In this document: positions 6,394 through 14,896 of the stretch, piece by piece
How positions within the stretch are numbered: the first letter of the stretch is position 1
Layout of the letters: every line of letters starts with the position of its first letter
DNA from: UBA1424 sp041669225
Lineage (GTDB): Bacteria; Bacillota_I; Bacilli_A; RFN20; CAG-826
Length of the DNA stretch: 25,471 nt
Assembly (NCBI GenBank): GCA_041669225.1
Contig: JBAYBO010000011.1
Location: forward strand, 1-25,471
Reading direction: 5' to 3'
Position numbers and translations under genes: made by a program
The notes under the pieces: generated by a model
The model's database searches: none
What the model was told of the DNA's origin: nothing
What the model saw: only the letters and a program-made list of their open reading frames with translations

Positions 6394-7715
6394 TCTTTAT
6401 CTTGGCTCAGGCGTCTGATGGTTTCCTCTTTGCCGAGAAATTTAATAATTTCTTCCAGTTCCGGACCCTTTTCCATACGGGTGAGCAAAAGGCGGATGGG
6501 GCGGTAGAAGTCCTTGCCGGATATGCCAATTTTTATCTGTAGATCACATATTTCTGATGAAAGGTTTGAAAAATCATCCTCAAGATTCAAAATCGATTGT
6601 TTGAAGGCAAAAATGACTGACTGAGACTGGCGATTTTGAATCGACTGTTGTTCACGCGGGGAGAAATCGGGGACATCAAGTAAAAATGGTGCGAGAAATT
6701 CTTCAATTTCCAGACCGTAATTTATTTGTTGCTTATAAACTTGAGCTAGCTTTAATAGATAATCGTCACTGTAAGTTTCGCTAAAAAAATTTCTAACAAA
6801 CGTCCTAATAAAAGAGACATAATCAGCTGTCTTCATTTTCTTAATAAAAGAAGCATTTATTCTTCTCAACGTTTTGAGATCAAATAGTTGATGGTTTCGA
6901 TGAATCTTTTTGATTTCAAAATCGTTTATCATCTCGTCAAGTGACTCGAAATGATTTCCGGTTTCTTCTCCGATATCTAATTGATAAAGATAACTACAAA
7001 TGGCCTCAGACAAATACCCTTCATTTTGAAGCTTCAATAAAATGTCTTCTTCATTAGCGTAATTGCTTCTAATGCCGGGAAGGTGAATAAAGGCGGGCAG
7101 CGTCCAGTTAAATGCCTGATAAAGAGCGATATATCTACCTAAATTTGGGAGGTCATCAATTTCGAAAACAACGTGCGTAATATTCATCAAGTGGTCGTCA
7201 ACCATCGCTGAGAATTCAGCGGTTGGAGAGCCATTGCCATTAACAATAATCCAGTCGTTTAGATTCAGTTTGTCATGCGCTATCTTGCCGATGCGCAAAT
7301 CATTAATTTCATTATCTCCAATGGAGCTCATTTTATAATAGATTGCTGATCGAATTTTGTTAATCTCATTTCCTTTTTCTTTTGGTGGTATCTTCTTATA
7401 AGCTTTTCCCATCGCCAGTAAACTTTCAATATAGCGATGATAAATATCTAGACGCTCATTTTGAACATAAGGTGAGTAATTAGGATTGGGATTTAAAGGT
7501 GATTCATCGGCGATTAAACCTAACCAATTTAGGTCTTCAAGCGCAAAGAGCTCTATGTCTTTTTGATTTTCTTCGATTTGGTGGATGTTGTCGAGGCGAA
7601 ACAAAAAAGTACCACGCATCTTTTTGGCTATCAAATATGAAATATATGCTTTGCGAAGTTCATTCAAAGTTAAGTGTTGGCCACTTTTTGAACTAAACCT
7701 GAGACGTGATGGCAC
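6390..7715 (-). CDS. GluRS-like protein with eroded catalytic motifs (probable pseudoenzyme)
   Basis: The 441-residue protein follows glutamyl-tRNA synthetase from end to end, e.g. YVQNERLDIYHRYIE (83-97), MVDDHLMNITHVV (171-183) and LRRINASFIKKM. Every catalytic signature is degraded. SPTGxLHIG is replaced by SSKSGQHLTL (8-17). RIEDTD becomes RLDNIH (40-45). ITHVIRGxDH becomes ITHVVFEIDDL (179-189). The KLSKRHG loop expected near 215-222 is missing, with LPGIRSNYANEED instead. The gene occupies the conserved slot after ispF, starts at GTG 7715 with AAGAGG inside the ispF end, and is intact, so it appears to be expressed and maintained. It is too long for GluQ. Loss of glutamate-activating activity is inference from motif loss; a functional gltX would be expected elsewhere in the genome. 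Confidence 0.85.
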   Translation of the reverse strand: MPSRLRFSSKSGQHLTLNELRKAYISYLIAKKMRGTFLFRLDNIHQIEENQKDIELFALEDLNWLGLIADESPLNPNPNYSPYVQNERLDIYHRYIESLLAMGKAYKKIPPKEKGNEINKIRSAIYYKMSSIGDNEINDLRIGKIAHDKLNLNDWIIVNGNGSPTAEFSAMVDDHLMNITHVVFEIDDLPNLGRYIALYQAFNWTLPAFIHLPGIRSNYANEEDILLKLQNEGYLSEAICSYLYQLDIGEETGNHFESLDEMINDFEIKKIHRNHQLFDLKTLRRINASFIKKMKTADYVSFIRTFVRNFFSETYSDDYLLKLAQVYKQQINYGLEIEEFLAPFLLDVPDFSPREQQSIQNRQSQSVIFAFKQSILNLEDDFSNLSSEICDLQIKIGISGKDFYRPIRLLLTRMEKGPELEEIIKFLGKEETIRRLSQDKD

Positions 7716-7718
7716 AGT

Positions 7719-8195
7719 TTATATCCTCTTGAGTAAAACGACAGCGACCGCTCGTCCGGCTTCACCGCGCCCCACCGCATCAAGACCTTCATTTGTCATC
7801 GCTTTTATTGAAACGAGATTATCCTTGATTTCCAAAGTTTGTGCAATGTTATTAATCATCATCGGAATATAAGGCGACAGACGAGGTTTTTCTAAGGAAA
7901 TTGAAATGTCGACGTTCGCCACTTCATAATCTTTTTCTCTCAAAATTTTATACACCTTTTGAAGTAACAAAATGCTATTGGCACTTTTATATTTGCCGTC
8001 GGTGTCGGGGAAATGAACGCCAATATCGCCAAGAGCAAGAGCACCCAATAGGGCATCCATCAGTGCGTGCGAAACGATGTCGGCGTCACTATGGCCAAGC
8101 AAACCTTTTTCAAACGGAATTTTTACTCCCCCTAAAATTAATTCACGACCAGCAACGAGACGATGGATATCTTCACCATAACCAATTCTAAACAT
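7719..8195 (-). CDS. ispF: 2-C-methyl-D-erythritol 2,4-cyclodiphosphate synthase
   Basis: This 158-residue enzyme catalyses the cyclisation step of the MEP isoprenoid pathway, forming MEcPP and CMP. Metal ligands are seen in GYGEDIH (D9, H11) and GHSDADIVSHALMDALLGA (34-52, with H43). DIGVHFPDTD (57-66) and the C-terminal TNEGLDAVGRGE segment are also standard. It is the usual homotrimer length. ATG 8195 has an AGGAG eight bases upstream. It lies 11 nt after ychF, and 3 nt before the GluRS-like gene, so all three are cotranscribed. Its presence implies isoprenoids are made by the MEP route. Confidence 0.95.
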   Translation of the reverse strand: MFRIGYGEDIHRLVAGRELILGGVKIPFEKGLLGHSDADIVSHALMDALLGALALGDIGVHFPDTDGKYKSANSILLLQKVYKILREKDYEVANVDISISLEKPRLSPYIPMMINNIAQTLEIKDNLVSIKAMTNEGLDAVGRGEAGRAVAVVLLKRI

Positions 8196-8206
8196 AGTTT
8201 ATTCTC

Positions 8207-9313
8207 CTACACATTAAATCTAAAAAACATGATATCTCCATCTTTAACAAGGTAGTCACGGCCTTCGATACGAAGCTTTCCAGCTTCTTTAACTGCCAAT
8301 TCACTGCCAAGATTAAATATGAACTCATAACAATACACTTCGGCTTTAATAAAACCTTTTTGAAAATCAGTGTGAATTACTCCGGCGCATTGTGAAGCAC
8401 TCATTCCGTTTTTATACGTCCAGGCTTTACATTCATCGGCGCCAACGGTAAAAAAGGTCGCTAAGTCGAGGAGGCGATATGTCGCCCGAATGACTTTATC
8501 AAGACCTGATTCACTAGCTCCCATTTCTTTAAGAAATTCAACACGATCAACTTTCGAAAGAAGGGAAAGCTGATATTCGATTTCACAAGAAATAGGGATG
8601 ACTTGCGCCTTTTCCTGATCGGCGACGCGAACAACTTCTTGATAATGCATAGCATTATTTAAATCTGCATAATCTTCTTCGCTTACGTTAGCGACATATA
8701 TCATTGGTTTCAACGTTAGAAGATGAAAGTTTTTATTGGCGTAAGCAATTTGTTCGCTACTCAAAGACACGTTGCGAACAGATATACCTTGATTAAGAGC
8801 ATCTTTCACAACTGATAAAATACTCATTTCAAATATTGCGTCTTTATCCTTGGCTAATCGGGCTTTGTTCTCTACCTTAGCAATCCGCTTTTCGATGGTG
8901 TCCAAATCCGCTAATGCTAATTCGAAATTAATCGTTTCGATATCTCGTTGTGGTTCAATGGTGTTTTCGACATGAATTATTTCGCTTGATTCAAAACAAC
9001 GAACCACTTGGACGATGGCATCACATTCGCGAATGTGAGCTAAAAACTGATTGCCGAGTCCCTCTCCTTTGGAGGCACCGCGAACGAGTCCGGCAATATC
9101 GTAAAATTCAAACGTTGCATGAATTGTTTTTAAAGGTTTAAAAAGATTTGATAAAAAGTCGAGGCGTTCATCAGGAACGATTACCACACCAGTGTTGGGT
9201 TTGATGGTCGCAAAGGGATAATTTGCCGCTTCAACTTGCGAATTCGTAATCGCATTAAAAAGGGTAGATTTTCCGACATTTGGTAGACCGACGATTCCGG
9301 CTTTTAATGGCAT
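8207..9313 (-). CDS. ychF: Ribosome-binding ATPase YchF/Obg family
   Basis: The 368-residue TRAFAC P-loop protein opens with GLPNVGKST (9-17), then NYPFATI (switch I) and DIAGLVRGASKGEGLGNQFL (switch II and following). A coiled-coil domain lies in the middle, and a C-terminal TGS domain ends the protein (KEWTYK-like segment AWTYKNGMSASQ, HTDFQKGFIKAEVY). YchF prefers ATP to GTP and binds ribosomes in stress and translation control. ATG 9313 is preceded by an AGGTG. It heads the ychF-ispF-GluRS-like operon. Confidence 0.95.
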   Translation of the reverse strand: MPLKAGIVGLPNVGKSTLFNAITNSQVEAANYPFATIKPNTGVVIVPDERLDFLSNLFKPLKTIHATFEFYDIAGLVRGASKGEGLGNQFLAHIRECDAIVQVVRCFESSEIIHVENTIEPQRDIETINFELALADLDTIEKRIAKVENKARLAKDKDAIFEMSILSVVKDALNQGISVRNVSLSSEQIAYANKNFHLLTLKPMIYVANVSEEDYADLNNAMHYQEVVRVADQEKAQVIPISCEIEYQLSLLSKVDRVEFLKEMGASESGLDKVIRATYRLLDLATFFTVGADECKAWTYKNGMSASQCAGVIHTDFQKGFIKAEVYCYEFIFNLGSELAVKEAGKLRIEGRDYLVKDGDIMFFRFNV

Positions 9314-9347
9314 TAATATTCACCTACAATCATTGATAAGCATTGTT

Positions 9348-9376
9348 ATTATATAACAAGTAAAGATAGATAGTAA
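9348..9376 (-). promoter_or_regulatory. Promoter of ychF-ispF-GluRS-like operon
   Basis: On the minus strand TATAAT is at 9353-9348 and, 17 bp upstream, TTACTA at 9376-9371, a weak -35. It lies just downstream of the csp terminator. Confidence 0.4.
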
Positions 9377-9382
9377 GAAGGT

Positions 9383-9411
9383 AAAGAAAAAGCCCTAATA
9401 TGTTAGGGCTT
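9383..9411 (-). terminator. Terminator of the csp gene
   Basis: Minus strand: AAGCCCTAA and TTAGGGCTT arms (9390-9411) around a 4-nt loop, followed by TTTTCTTT. It ends the cold-shock transcript before the ychF promoter. Confidence 0.75.
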
Positions 9412-9437
9412 ACCTGTTCAATGACTTAATTTGTAAC

Positions 9438-9635
9438 TTAAATCTTCTTGATGTTCGCGGCTCTTAAGCCACGAGCAGATTCCTCAACATCGAATTCTAC
9501 TTTTTCGCCAACTTCAGCGGTCTTGTAGTCCTCCATGACTAAGGATGAATAATGGAAAAAGACGTCTGAGCCTTCATCGGTGTGAATAAAGCCGTAACCT
9601 TTTTCCTTATTGAACATTTTGACTGTTCCCTTCAT
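9438..9635 (-). CDS. csp: Cold-shock domain protein
   Basis: The 65-residue protein is a single cold-shock domain (OB fold). RNP1 is KGYGFIH (12-18), RNP2 is VFFHYSSL (25-32), and the start MKGTVKMFNKEKGYG is typical. It binds single-stranded RNA/DNA and acts as an RNA chaperone. It is monocistronic: terminator just downstream, and two possible extended -10 elements with an inverted repeat upstream. The ATG at 9635 is preceded by an AGGTTAGG. There are several csp-type paralogues in most Bacillota, so I cannot say which this is. Confidence 0.95.
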   Translation of the reverse strand: MKGTVKMFNKEKGYGFIHTDEGSDVFFHYSSLVMEDYKTAEVGEKVEFDVEESARGLRAANIKKI

Positions 9636-9653
9636 GAAATCCTAACCTTTCTT

Positions 9654-9698
9654 ATAATAACACTTGTGAGTCACTTAACTCACCGCCATATAATAACA
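9654..9698 (-). promoter_or_regulatory. Upstream control region of csp: repeated extended -10 and inverted repeat
   Basis: On the minus strand the string TGTTATTAT occurs twice, at 9698-9690 and 9662-9654, each an extended -10. Between them GTGAGT (9666-9671) pairs with ACTCAC (9678-9683). From the first element the leader would be about 45 nt and carry the hairpin; from the second it would be about 12 nt. There are no strong -35 boxes. Confidence 0.4.
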
Positions 9699-9711
9699 TT
9701 CAAACGAGAAT

Positions 9712-12549
9712 TTATCTATCTTTTTTTAAATATTTCCTACGTTTGATTTTTTGCCCTTTTCGTCTTGAATATTGTTTTTCAAATGCATAATAACTCGCTC
9801 CATAAGCGATAAATATAGAAAATGCTAGAATCGAAAGCAACGGACGATAATCAAAGATGTAAGGTATGTTTGTACCAATATACCCAGCGATAACATGAGT
9901 AATCATATAATCAACAATCAAGATTTGAATGCCAGACAGAAAAAAAGCAAAAGAGGATACGATTATTCCACAAACGATATAAGATTTTCTGATTGTGGCT
10001 TTCGGTAGCCCAAGATAATCAAACAGAAGAATGTCTTTTCGATTTTCTTCAATCGTGACAAACATGACGATAAAGAAAAGAAAAAGCGACGTTAAGACAG
10101 CGAGGCTCGAAAAGGCAATAAGGACAATTTGAATAAAAAACATTGTCTCATCTAGACCGGTACTGATGGTTTTCATCGGGTTATAAAAATCATATTCAGA
10201 ATATCGCTTATTCAATCTTGCTATCATTTGTTCCTGATCGGTTTTACTTTTTAATTCAAAAATGACATGTTTGGGGATTAGTTCAAAGGCACTGACACCA
10301 CCTTTAAGATGGAAGAAGCCAACGCTCCAATATGGGCGATGATGAAGTGTGTTTTTATTACCTCGCGTGACGCCTGTGATAGTAACTTCAACTAACGAAT
10401 AATGTTTTTCAAAGCGATCGTTATCATAGGCGGTATTTGCATAATTAACCGCAATTTGCAGCTTTTTGCCGACAATTTCGTTTGGTGATAATAGTTCATG
10501 TGCAAATGTTTCAGACACTGCTATTTGATCTAAGTTCGATGGTTTTACCCCATAGATTATCTCGTCAACATTACTTGAAAAGCTTACTCCTCCGCTCATG
10601 CTTGTTTGAACATTGCCTTGAAATACGCCCGGTGGAGGTTCAAACATTACGTTGTCATTTTCAGAGGCAATTAAGCTGTCAGCATCAATGGCTTTTTCAA
10701 TCTGCGTTTCGCTTAATGAGACAAATATATTCTTGGCAAAACCGGCTAAAAATGAATTGGGATGATAATAAAAACCGCCATCGGTTGCAAATATGTAATT
10801 GTCAATTTTGTTCTCATTTTTCAAGATCTTAGGAAGATTTGATGTGTCGATGCTTTCTTTATCGACGTGAAAAACGAGAAGACGATTTGATAAACATGGA
10901 CCGCTAAGAGGGCAGAGAGTCGGATTATAATCAAAACCGGCTAATTCAAAAACAAAATCTCTTAATGGTTTTTCAAAAGATGCAATTTCAAGAAAGGATT
11001 CGGAATTTCCATTTGTCACCAAAAAATAGCATTTTGCCATTTGCCAAGGAAATTCAATATTTCCGTTATCAACACTAGGTATACGCATTTTTTCCTGAAA
11101 AACATATTCACTCCACAAATGATTCGTGTGAAATATATAGGGAGCTTCACTTTCCACCACGCCACTTAGATAAAATACTTGTTCATCTTCATACTGCCAA
11201 TCAATATTGGCAATTCCAAAGGTTATAAGGGGATGAGTATTATCTATATATTCTCCGAGCGAAACATAATTTCTCTCTATTCTTAAAGAATAGCAAATAC
11301 CGACCATTTCATTATATGGAAGACCAATAACAACCTCATCATTTTCTAAATGAGTTTGTCTACGAGGAAAAACGTTGTAGCTTTTGCCAAGCTCATCAAG
11401 CCATCGAAAATCATTGATCTGTCGCGAAGTAAAACGAGGCAGAATAATCTTGTGTGCTGTCGAAGAAAGAAAAAACTCATCGCGGTCGTGAAAAAACGAC
11501 TCAAAATTGACAGCATAAGAAACACCGATACCATTAATCCAGGTACTATAAGTTTCTGAAATCTTTGTTACATTTTCATAGCTTGCGCTAAAAGCGTTTA
11601 TCGGAGTATCACTTTCATCACGTTTCGACATGACAATCATCCCATCATCAATTACTTTAGAAAAACCATCAACAATTCGCTCCTGAATAGAAGATGACAT
11701 GATTATCGATAAGCCAATGCCTAATAACCCAAGCGACATCATGCCATTATTAAGAAGAACTCGGTATTTCTTTGTTTTGATAATCGATAAAGCCCGGCGA
11801 AACATAGTTTTAAATGGCATGCGAGGCTTTTCACTGCTTTTACGAATCTGCGGAATAATTATTTTTTTCTTTAGACAAGGATTGTCATATTTCTGGATGC
11901 TAGTCACGACTCCGTCAAGCAAATTTATTTTATAATCGGAATAACGAGTAACGAGTTTTTCATCGTGAGAAACGACAATCACAAGTCTTTGGGCGGAAAT
12001 GGTTTTCAAAATACTCAAAATGTTAATGGCATTAGCCTCATCAAGGGAACCAGTAGGTTCATCGCAAAGAATTATCGCCGGATTATTGATGAGAGATCGC
12101 GCAATCGCGACACGTTGTTTTTCTCCTCCGGAAAGCAAGTGGACTCGTACGTCTTTTTTTGTGCTTAATCCCACTAAATCCAAGATTGTCGAAAGGTGGC
12201 GATGCTTGATACTTGTTTCATCATTTGAAAGCACATCAAGAGGAAGGAGTAAATTATCCTTCACAGTATCAACTTCGAATAGACGAAAATCTTGAAAGAC
12301 ATAGCCAACATTCAAAAGCCGAAATAAACTTCTTTCCCCATCATCAAAAAGATTGATTGAATTGTTTTTGAAAAGGTAGTCACCTTCGTAATTCGCATCG
12401 ATACCGGCAAGAATATTTAAAAGCGTCGTTTTACCGCAACCAGATGGACCGACAATTGCAATTAGACCGGTTTTAGAAAATTTATACGAAATTCCATTTA
12501 GCACTTTCCGCTTTCCGTATTGTTTAATTAACCCATTAATTCGAATCAT
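9712..12549 (-). CDS. ABC transporter ATPase-permease fusion, FtsX/MacB type
   Basis: The 945-residue protein joins an ATPase to a permease. ATPase: Walker A GPSGCGKTT (34-42), Q-loop VFQDFRLF (84-91), signature LSGGEKQR (139-146), Walker B LCDEPTGSLD (161-170), H-loop VSHDE (193-197). The first membrane helix is at about 268-287, then a roughly 500-residue region that should lie outside the cell, with a CPLSGPC cysteine pair. Three more helices lie at about 803-831, 855-880 and 903-922; a strongly basic tail ends it. Four helices with a large extracellular domain is the MacB/FtsX plan, typical of mechanotransmission rather than substrate channels. It begins 2 nt after the 12552-13934 permease and is part of one system. 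Substrate unknown. Confidence 0.85.
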   Translation of the reverse strand: MIRINGLIKQYGKRKVLNGISYKFSKTGLIAIVGPSGCGKTTLLNILAGIDANYEGDYLFKNNSINLFDDGERSLFRLLNVGYVFQDFRLFEVDTVKDNLLLPLDVLSNDETSIKHRHLSTILDLVGLSTKKDVRVHLLSGGEKQRVAIARSLINNPAIILCDEPTGSLDEANAINILSILKTISAQRLVIVVSHDEKLVTRYSDYKINLLDGVVTSIQKYDNPCLKKKIIIPQIRKSSEKPRMPFKTMFRRALSIIKTKKYRVLLNNGMMSLGLLGIGLSIIMSSSIQERIVDGFSKVIDDGMIVMSKRDESDTPINAFSASYENVTKISETYSTWINGIGVSYAVNFESFFHDRDEFFLSSTAHKIILPRFTSRQINDFRWLDELGKSYNVFPRRQTHLENDEVVIGLPYNEMVGICYSLRIERNYVSLGEYIDNTHPLITFGIANIDWQYEDEQVFYLSGVVESEAPYIFHTNHLWSEYVFQEKMRIPSVDNGNIEFPWQMAKCYFLVTNGNSESFLEIASFEKPLRDFVFELAGFDYNPTLCPLSGPCLSNRLLVFHVDKESIDTSNLPKILKNENKIDNYIFATDGGFYYHPNSFLAGFAKNIFVSLSETQIEKAIDADSLIASENDNVMFEPPPGVFQGNVQTSMSGGVSFSSNVDEIIYGVKPSNLDQIAVSETFAHELLSPNEIVGKKLQIAVNYANTAYDNDRFEKHYSLVEVTITGVTRGNKNTLHHRPYWSVGFFHLKGGVSAFELIPKHVIFELKSKTDQEQMIARLNKRYSEYDFYNPMKTISTGLDETMFFIQIVLIAFSSLAVLTSLFLFFIVMFVTIEENRKDILLFDYLGLPKATIRKSYIVCGIIVSSFAFFLSGIQILIVDYMITHVIAGYIGTNIPYIFDYRPLLSILAFSIFIAYGASYYAFEKQYSRRKGQKIKRRKYLKKDR

Positions 12550-12551
12550 GA

Positions 12552-13934
12552 TTAGTTTTCTCTAAGCTCGTCAGCAAGTGATAACCCTTTATAAAAACGG
12601 AGGGGAAGATAAGTAAAAATCAATGTGCATATGTACACTAAAGTTAAAACAACAAAAATTAAGAAAAATGGTATGTTCAGAATTGATGAATAAGGAATGG
12701 CAATCAGATTTTTAAACATATAATGTTTATAGAAGAAATTATTCGCTAATATCTGGATACTATATGCGATAGCCAAAGAAGCGATTGAAGCACTAACTGT
12801 TATAAGCATTGTCTCGTAAAAAAAGATATCGAAGATACATTTTTTATTGGCACCTAGACAAGTCAAAATCGCTGACTCTTTCTTCTTGGAAACATAATTG
12901 GAATAGGAACCAATTGCCATAATTGAGCCAGTCCCAAAAAAGGCAATAACAATAAAAATTAGCATTGAATAAAACGCCGCTTCCGTCAACTCTTGATAGG
13001 TATTTTGTATCATTATTGCTGACGATTCAAGAGAGATCATTGATTCGCTTTTTTGTAAGGTTTCCGATAGGGTGGCAATACTTTCAACTTCATTGTTATC
13101 AAGGACAAAGACATTGAGCCCGTAATTTGTTAAGTAGTGATTATCATCAATAAGACTAAAGATGTTTTGACATGTGATATCGGTGTTAAAATGGTTACTC
13201 AAGTCTTCTAAATGTTTATCTTCAAGTACGTTTTCAAGGGCGATATGAGAATAAAATATCTTTGATGTATTAAGAAAAGCTAACTCTTCAAAAATTCCGC
13301 TTATTTCAAGTTCGATACTAAGCATAAATAGATCATTGATAATTGTTCCAAATGAATCGTTAATAGCTATTTTTGTTTCAATTTCAAGGGTGATTTTCTC
13401 TCCGATTAAATTTTTTGTTTCATCCGCAATTGATAGAGCAAATGTCTTATTAATAGCAACCTTTTCAAGATCTTCTTCTCGAGGGATGCTTCCTTGAACT
13501 AAAAGTGAACTTTTCTCCTGTAAATGATGATAACTATATACTGGCGAAAATAGCGCGCTATCAATTCGCTTCTCGTTAAAATATAAACTATGGCTTCCCG
13601 GGAATAATTTTGAATAGTCATTTGTGATTATCGCTGAAGAAATGTTTGTATCAACAAAACCTAAATCCTCGCGACTTGGTCTAGAGAGTTTAACAAGGGA
13701 AAGAGGTGATGAATTATTGCTTACGCTTTCTTTTTTAACCGCTTTAAATAGTGAAGAATCGATAATGTTTTTTTGCGCATTCTCAACAACTTGAATAGCC
13801 CCATAATAAAAACCGGTCGCAAGAAGAAGTGAAGAAAAACTAATCAGAGTAGAACAAAATAAGATGATATTTTTAATCATGTCATCGCGAAGATATGATT
13901 TTGCTATTTTTCCCTTCCAACCATCAAAAATCAT
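12552..13934 (-). CDS. FtsX-like ABC transporter permease
   Basis: The 460-residue permease has helix 1 at about 23-47, an extracytoplasmic region of about 270 residues, and three C-terminal helices (about 321-346, 369-395, 414-444). This is the same four-helix plan as the 945-residue partner, and the two permeases probably form a heterodimer. ATG 13934 is taken as the start, five bases after AGGA; a TTG one codon earlier is possible. It is sandwiched between two ATPase genes with gaps of 7 and 2 nt. Function is unknown; homologues in the superfamily sense peptides or move lipoproteins. Confidence 0.8.
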   Translation of the reverse strand: MIFDGWKGKIAKSYLRDDMIKNIILFCSTLISFSSLLLATGFYYGAIQVVENAQKNIIDSSLFKAVKKESVSNNSSPLSLVKLSRPSREDLGFVDTNISSAIITNDYSKLFPGSHSLYFNEKRIDSALFSPVYSYHHLQEKSSLLVQGSIPREEDLEKVAINKTFALSIADETKNLIGEKITLEIETKIAINDSFGTIINDLFMLSIELEISGIFEELAFLNTSKIFYSHIALENVLEDKHLEDLSNHFNTDITCQNIFSLIDDNHYLTNYGLNVFVLDNNEVESIATLSETLQKSESMISLESSAIMIQNTYQELTEAAFYSMLIFIVIAFFGTGSIMAIGSYSNYVSKKKESAILTCLGANKKCIFDIFFYETMLITVSASIASLAIAYSIQILANNFFYKHYMFKNLIAIPYSSILNIPFFLIFVVLTLVYICTLIFTYLPLRFYKGLSLADELREN

Positions 13935-13941
13935 CAAAATC

Positions 13942-14631
13942 CTAATTCAAGAAAATATCAGATACGATTTGTCCGTCTTTAACTTCGATGTGACGTGTCG
14001 CATATCGACGAGCGAGTTCGAAATCGTGTGACACGACAATAACAAGCCGTTCTTGGGAAATTTCTTTGAGCATCGCCAGAGTTTTGTTGGCGTTTTCTTG
14101 ATCAAGGGCGCCGGTTGGTTCATCAGCTAAGACAATCGATGGATTATTAATAATGGCTCTTAAGATGGCAATCCGCTGTTTTTCTCCACCCGAGAGTTGT
14201 CCGACTTCTTGTGAATACATTGAATCAAGGTTATAAATAGCGAGTAATTTTCTTCCCGTTTCATAAGATTTTGTTATTCCTCGACCGTCGATTAGTAATG
14301 GCAGAACGACGTTAAACAACACGCTTTGTTTATCAAACAAATTGTATTGCTGAAAAACAAAACCGACCTCACGGTTTCGATAAGCGCAAATATGCTTTTC
14401 GTTCATTGCATCAACAACTTTGTTCTTATAAAGAATATGTCCTTGTGATGGTTTTAGTACTCCGGCGATTAGATTTAACAAGGTTGACTTACCTGAACCA
14501 GATTTACCGGATAAGAGAACGAACCCTGATTTTTCAAATGCTAAATCAATGTTTCTTAAAACCGGAAAATCACGTCCACCTAATGAGAATACTCGGCTTA
14601 TATTACTAATTTTTAAAATTGGTGCATCCAT
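13942..14631 (-). CDS. ABC transporter ATPase, LolD/MacB/FtsE-like
   Basis: The 229-residue ATPase has Walker A SGKSGSGKST (41-50), Q-loop VFQQYNLF (92-99), signature LSGGEKQR (146-153), Walker B VLADEPTGALD (167-177) and H-loop VSHD (200-203). The pattern places it in the FtsE/LolD/MacB group. It leads the three-gene ABC set; the second ATPase is fused to the 945-residue permease, so a complete transporter would have two different ATPases and two different permeases. ATG 14631 has GGTGAG just upstream, a weak ribosome binding site. Confidence 0.88.
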   Translation of the reverse strand: MDAPILKISNISRVFSLGGRDFPVLRNIDLAFEKSGFVLLSGKSGSGKSTLLNLIAGVLKPSQGHILYKNKVVDAMNEKHICAYRNREVGFVFQQYNLFDKQSVLFNVVLPLLIDGRGITKSYETGRKLLAIYNLDSMYSQEVGQLSGGEKQRIAILRAIINNPSIVLADEPTGALDQENANKTLAMLKEISQERLVIVVSHDFELARRYATRHIEVKDGQIVSDIFLN

Positions 14632-14673
14632 TACTCACCAATATATAAGTCAGTGCTTTCGAAAAAGCTTAAA

Positions 14674-14895
14674 TTATTTTTTTAAGATGATTAATTTTTC
14701 TTCGTGACTCAACACTTTTCTAATGCGTTTATTAAAATCATAACGTGACAGCATAATAATGTTTCCACAGCCAAGGCACATCATCTTTATATCGGCGCCG
14801 ACACGGATAATCTGAAAACGCTTCGTTCGCTCCGCGCAGGGATGCTCCTTTTTCATTTCGACTATGTCGAATAATTGATAATCGATTACTTTCAT
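14674..14895 (-). CDS. DUF951 family small protein
   Basis: This 73-residue protein carries the DUF951 pattern: YQLFDIVEMKKEHPC near the start, then RFQIIRVGADIKMMC, LGCG and RKVL. Conserved cysteines (C20, C40, C43) could bind a metal. The family is small, Bacillota-wide and uncharacterised. The ATG lies one base after the fhs stop codon, so the pair is coupled. A 42-nt gap separates it from the ABC genes. Confidence 0.88.
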   Translation of the reverse strand: MKVIDYQLFDIVEMKKEHPCAERTKRFQIIRVGADIKMMCLGCGNIIMLSRYDFNKRIRKVLSHEEKLIILKK

Positions 14896-14896
14896 A

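Noticed and set aside
11346..12295. Antisense open frames within the ABC fusion gene, on both strands
   Set aside because: They lie inside a clear coding gene, lack ribosome sites and known domains, and look like frame shadows.
14655..14668. Hairpin with a UUCG loop (minus strand) between DUF951 and the ABC ATPase gene
   Set aside because: The 5-bp stem has no T run after it on the minus strand, so it does not act as a terminator; I see no plus-strand gene for it to serve.
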